Program-made: the position numbers and the translations under genes
Shown here: positions 5,966 through 8,487 of the stretch, in pieces
Position numbering within the stretch: position 1 is the first letter of the stretch
Layout: each line of letters begins with the position of its first letter
The notes under the pieces: generated by a model
The model's database searches: none
The model's input: only the letters and a program-made list of their open reading frames with translations
What the model was told of the DNA's origin: nothing
Origin: Pseudomonadota bacterium
GTDB lineage: Bacteria; Pseudomonadota; Gammaproteobacteria; Burkholderiales; Burkholderiaceae_B
Length of the DNA stretch: 8,487 nt
Direction of reading: 5' to 3'
Assembly: GCA_021793875.1 (NCBI GenBank)
Contig: JAJYRX010000055.1
Coordinates: 1-8,487, forward strand

Positions 5966-7537
5966 ATGATTGCAATGAAAGGCTCTAATAATCTACTAGC
6001 GCTGTTAAAACACTGTGTATTGCTTTTGCTGGTATTGCACATATCGGGTTGCAGTTTGCCAACAATAGACGATCGCACTGCATCACACGCATTATTACGT
6101 CAGGACGGTATGGATACATCAATTGGGCGCGGCATAGCTGAGCAAGCTCAGAGTAATCCTGGCCTGTCGGGGGTTGCGCCATTATCAGATCCTCTAGACG
6201 CATTTGCCGCACGAGTACTTCTTATATCCAAGGCTGAGCGCACCATAGATCTGCAATATTACATATGGCGCGACGATATAACCGGTAACCTTTTATTAAA
6301 AGCCTTGCATCAGGCTGCCCAAAGAGGAGTACGAGTTAGACTTCTAATAGATGACAACGGCACCATAGGACTAGATAGCAAACTGGCTGTTTTAAACTCC
6401 GAGCCCAATGCAGAAGTACGACTATTTAATCCTTTTCCGTTTCGCACATTCAAAAGGATAGGCTTCATAACTAACTTTAGCCGCCTAAACCGGCGCATGC
6501 ATAACAAGTCCATGACAGTCGATGGACAAATTACTGTTGTTGGCGGTCGTAATATTGGTGATGAATACTTTGGTGCAACCCCTGAAGTTGAATTCAATGA
6601 CCTTGATGTGATGGTGGCAGGGGAGGTAGTAGACGACGTATCTAACGACTTCGACGAATACTGGAATAGCAAATCGGCATACCCAATAGAGAAGCTGGTT
6701 TCTATACCACCCGACATAAAATCAACAATACTAACAATAGAGGAACATGGCGCTACACTTCTGCCTGCGGCTCGCTCTTATATAAATGCAGTAGCTAAGT
6801 CTGATCTGGTTGAAAATATAAGCCGAGGCCAGCTAAATTTCAGCTGGGTGAAAGTCCATATGGTTAGCGATGACCCTAAAAAGGTATTAGGGCGAGCCCG
6901 TAAAAAAACTTTATTAATAACCCGTCTAATGGAGATACTAGACCACCCATCTTCTTCAGTAGACCTTATTTCACCTTATTTTGTGCCTACCAAACAAGGT
7001 GTTGATGTGTTTGGAGAAATGGCAAGCAAAGGCGTGAAGGTTCGCATTCTTACAAACGCACTAGAAGCTACCGACGTAATTCCTGTGCATGCAGGCTATG
7101 CAAAATACCGGGCTCCTTTGTTAAAGCACGGTGTGGAGCTATACGAAATGCGTAGTGACAACCGCCCAAACAAGCCCAGAGAAAAAGCCGGCCCATTTGG
7201 AAGCTCCGGTACTAGTCTACATGCAAAAACATTTGCTATAGATAATCAACGGGTATTTGTTGGTTCTTTCAATTTTGATCCTAGGTCGGCACGTCTAAAT
7301 ACAGAGCTAGGCTTCGTAATTGAAAGTGAAACTATGGCACAGGCAATTTCCGAGGCTTTCGATAACAACATACCTATGCATGCCTACAAGCTTGAGCTTG
7401 ATGAAGAAGGAAACCTAGTCTGGCTAGACAACAGCACAACGCCACCCAGGAAATGGAATACCGACCCAAATACATCGGTATGGACCAGGCTTTATGTTGA
7501 CCTTCTATCTCTTTTGCCCATAGAGTCACTGCTATAA
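5966..7537 (+). CDS. Phospholipase D-family cardiolipin synthase-like lipoprotein (ClsC type)
   Basis: This member of the phospholipase D superfamily has two HKD motifs: HNKSMTVD (H179, K181, D186) and HAKTFAID (H419, K421, D426), each followed by a conserved GG/GS-x-N stretch (VVGGRNIGDEYF; FVGSFNFDPRSA). TIDLQYYIWRDD and VRLLIDDNGT match the ClsC (YmdC) branch. ClsC makes cardiolipin from phosphatidylglycerol and phosphatidylethanolamine. The length of 523 aa is a little above E. coli ClsC. The N-terminus carries a lipoprotein signal with lipobox ISGC (C29); Ser at +2 predicts sorting to the outer membrane. The start is chosen at ATG 5966; ATG 5975 is equally compatible with the signal. A GTG at 5921 would add 15 polar residues and is less likely. 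A response regulator follows after 11 nt. The substrate is not proven. Confidence 0.87.
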   Translation: MIAMKGSNNLLALLKHCVLLLLVLHISGCSLPTIDDRTASHALLRQDGMDTSIGRGIAEQAQSNPGLSGVAPLSDPLDAFAARVLLISKAERTIDLQYYIWRDDITGNLLLKALHQAAQRGVRVRLLIDDNGTIGLDSKLAVLNSEPNAEVRLFNPFPFRTFKRIGFITNFSRLNRRMHNKSMTVDGQITVVGGRNIGDEYFGATPEVEFNDLDVMVAGEVVDDVSNDFDEYWNSKSAYPIEKLVSIPPDIKSTILTIEEHGATLLPAARSYINAVAKSDLVENISRGQLNFSWVKVHMVSDDPKKVLGRARKKTLLITRLMEILDHPSSSVDLISPYFVPTKQGVDVFGEMASKGVKVRILTNALEATDVIPVHAGYAKYRAPLLKHGVELYEMRSDNRPNKPREKAGPFGSSGTSLHAKTFAIDNQRVFVGSFNFDPRSARLNTELGFVIESETMAQAISEAFDNNIPMHAYKLELDEEGNLVWLDNSTTPPRKWNTDPNTSVWTRLYVDLLSLLPIESLL

Positions 7538-7548
7538 GGGACAAAAAA

Positions 7549-8196
7549 ATGACAGAACTACTAATTGCCGATGACCATCCTTTATTCAGAGAAGCTTTAC
7601 GTGGAGTAGTAGCAAGAACATTTCCTGAAACTGTTATATACGAAGCAGACTCGTTTAATAGCTTGCATGAAATGGTAGAACATCATGCCGATGCCGACCT
7701 TCTACTACTTGATCTAGATATGCCCGGATCTTCCGGATTCAGCGCGCTTGTGCACTTACGATTCTCTCAACCACAATTACCCATAGCCATAATATCAGCC
7801 CACGAAGATCCGTCAGTAATACGCAGAGCAATAGACCACGGTGCAATAGGGTTTATACCCAAATCTAGCAGTGCTTCAGTGTTGGCCAATGCCATAAGGC
7901 AAATAATAGAAGGCGAAAGCTGGATACCACAAGACCTTAGCGATGTTGCTGGTGCAAACGATGATGAGTTAAAAATCGCAGAGCGAATAAAAGAGCTCAC
8001 GCCCCATCAGTTCAGAGTTCTACAAATGCTGCAGTCAGGATTGCTTAACAAGCAAATTGCCTACGAGCTTGGTGTTTCAGAAGCCACCATAAAAGCGCAC
8101 ATGACCCATGTTCTACGCAAACTTGGCGCTAGCAACCGTACACAGGCAGTTCTTATAGCATCGCAATTGAATATTCCGGAAAACCCAGACTTATAA
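7549..8196 (+). CDS. NarL/FixJ-family (LuxR-type) response regulator
   Basis: This is a 215-aa two-component DNA-binding regulator. The receiver covers about 1-120: acidic pair D8-D9 in LLIADDHPLFREAL, phosphoacceptor D55 in LLLLDLDMPG, Ser83 and Lys105 (GFIPKSS). A linker of about 25 residues leads to a LuxR helix-turn-helix (about 150-205) with LTPHQFRVLQML, NKQIAYELGVSEATIKAHM and RKLGASNRTQAV, all standard. All phosphorylation-pocket residues are present, so it should be functional. The Shine-Dalgarno AAGGG overlaps the end of the upstream cls-like gene, 11 nt away, so the two are probably cotranscribed. The stop touches the stop of the convergent hybrid kinase, the likely phosphodonor. 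It resembles regulators that partner hybrid kinases, such as ErdR/CrbR, but that specific identity is not established. Isoleucine is ATA in 15 of 19 codons. Confidence 0.93.
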   Translation: MTELLIADDHPLFREALRGVVARTFPETVIYEADSFNSLHEMVEHHADADLLLLDLDMPGSSGFSALVHLRFSQPQLPIAIISAHEDPSVIRRAIDHGAIGFIPKSSSASVLANAIRQIIEGESWIPQDLSDVAGANDDELKIAERIKELTPHQFRVLQMLQSGLLNKQIAYELGVSEATIKAHMTHVLRKLGASNRTQAVLIASQLNIPENPDL

Positions 8197-8487
8197 CTAT
8201 TTATCAGCCTGGTATCCTGCTGATAAAAATGCCCTTAAAGATGCCGGCCGCACTGGTTTGGTAATTACCCTGTAGCCACGAGCTTTGGCAGCCTGTTTAA
8301 GGTTGTAAGACCCATCTGCTGTTAATAAAGCCCCCCACATAGTAGGGTCTACTGCTCTTAATTCATCTAATGCATCTAAGCCGTCTACCCTATCGTGCAA
8401 ATGATAATCTGCAAGAATTATTCTAGGCTTATGTTGTAGTAAAGAAATAGCCTCATCTACAGTTACCGCGCATAACACCTCTACTTC
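8197..8487 (-). CDS. C-terminal receiver of a probable hybrid sensor histidine kinase (partial)
   Basis: The reading frame is open through the window edge, so its 5' part is missing; 96 codons are visible. They encode most of a response-regulator receiver: phosphoacceptor Asp in IILADYHLHD followed by DGLDALDELR, Thr in ALLTADGS, and Lys in RVITKPVRPASLRAFL. The acidic pair of the first strand lies off the window. ADYHL followed by TKPV-x-PA-LRA is typical of receivers at the C-terminus of hybrid kinases such as NahK or MxtR/CrbS types, where the gene ends just after the receiver, as here. A stand-alone receiver cannot be excluded. Gene end and regulator end abut with no base between them, supporting a kinase-regulator pair. 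A GTG at 8476-8478 is internal and not the start. Confidence 0.85.
   Translation of the reverse strand, partial: EVEVLCAVTVDEAISLLQHKPRIILADYHLHDRVDGLDALDELRAVDPTMWGALLTADGSYNLKQAAKARGYRVITKPVRPASLRAFLSAGYQADK
8200..8227. repeat. 9-bp inverted repeat at the 3' end of the hybrid kinase gene
   Basis: TTTATCAGC (8200-8208) and GCTGATAAA (8219-8227) form a perfect stem with a 10-nt loop. It lies in the last codons of the minus-strand gene, just past the stop of the regulator gene. No T-run follows in either direction, so it is not a clear intrinsic terminator, but it is the only candidate end-of-transcript structure at this junction. Confidence 0.35.

Noticed and set aside
5985..6717. Minus-strand open frames inside the cls-like gene
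   Set aside because: They are shadows of a strongly supported gene with both HKD motifs; their translations show no family pattern or signal.

Overview
The window most likely comes from a gammaproteobacterium, perhaps an aquatic one. The signs are two CCA-encoded tRNA genes, two near-canonical Fur boxes, a ClsC-type phospholipase D lipoprotein, a DUF481 outer-membrane protein, an OprB-type porin, and a NarL/FixJ regulator next to a hybrid sensor kinase. Base composition is moderately AT-rich. Isoleucine is encoded mainly by ATA, which is unusual for this group. The genus cannot be told from the sequence alone.

Layout: (1) Positions 1-158 hold the 3' part of one tRNA and a complete tRNA-Gly(GCC). 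Over the 52 shared bases they differ only at the middle anticodon base, so the first copy has a glycine-type body with an Asp (GUC) anticodon. (2) Positions 164-3319, minus strand, hold a four-gene ferrous-iron uptake operon in the order ftrA (P19/Tp34 periplasmic protein), ftrB (cupredoxin-like), ftrC (FTR1 permease), ftrD (membrane polyferredoxin). The last gene stops 5 nt from the tRNA-Gly gene. (3) Positions 3320-3550 are a divergent control region with a Fur box over each predicted promoter. Its plus-strand side drives an OprB-family porin (3551-4945), which probably belongs to the same iron-starvation response and may be the outer-membrane entry for the Ftr substrate. (4) Positions 4972-5871, minus strand, encode a DUF481 outer-membrane protein convergent with the porin; a hairpin spans the junction. 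(5) Positions 5966-8196, plus strand, hold a cardiolipin-synthase-like lipoprotein followed 11 nt later by a LuxR-type response regulator. (6) From 8197 to the edge, minus strand, is the C-terminal receiver of a probable hybrid histidine kinase. Its stop codon directly abuts that of the regulator, suggesting a two-component pair.

Functional picture: under iron starvation, Fur release would induce both arms of the divergent region. Iron would cross the outer membrane (possibly through the porin), bind FtrA, be oxidised with FtrB, cross the inner membrane through FtrC, and FtrD would handle the electrons. The right-hand part combines envelope lipid metabolism with two-component signalling. Nothing in the sequence links it to the iron genes.
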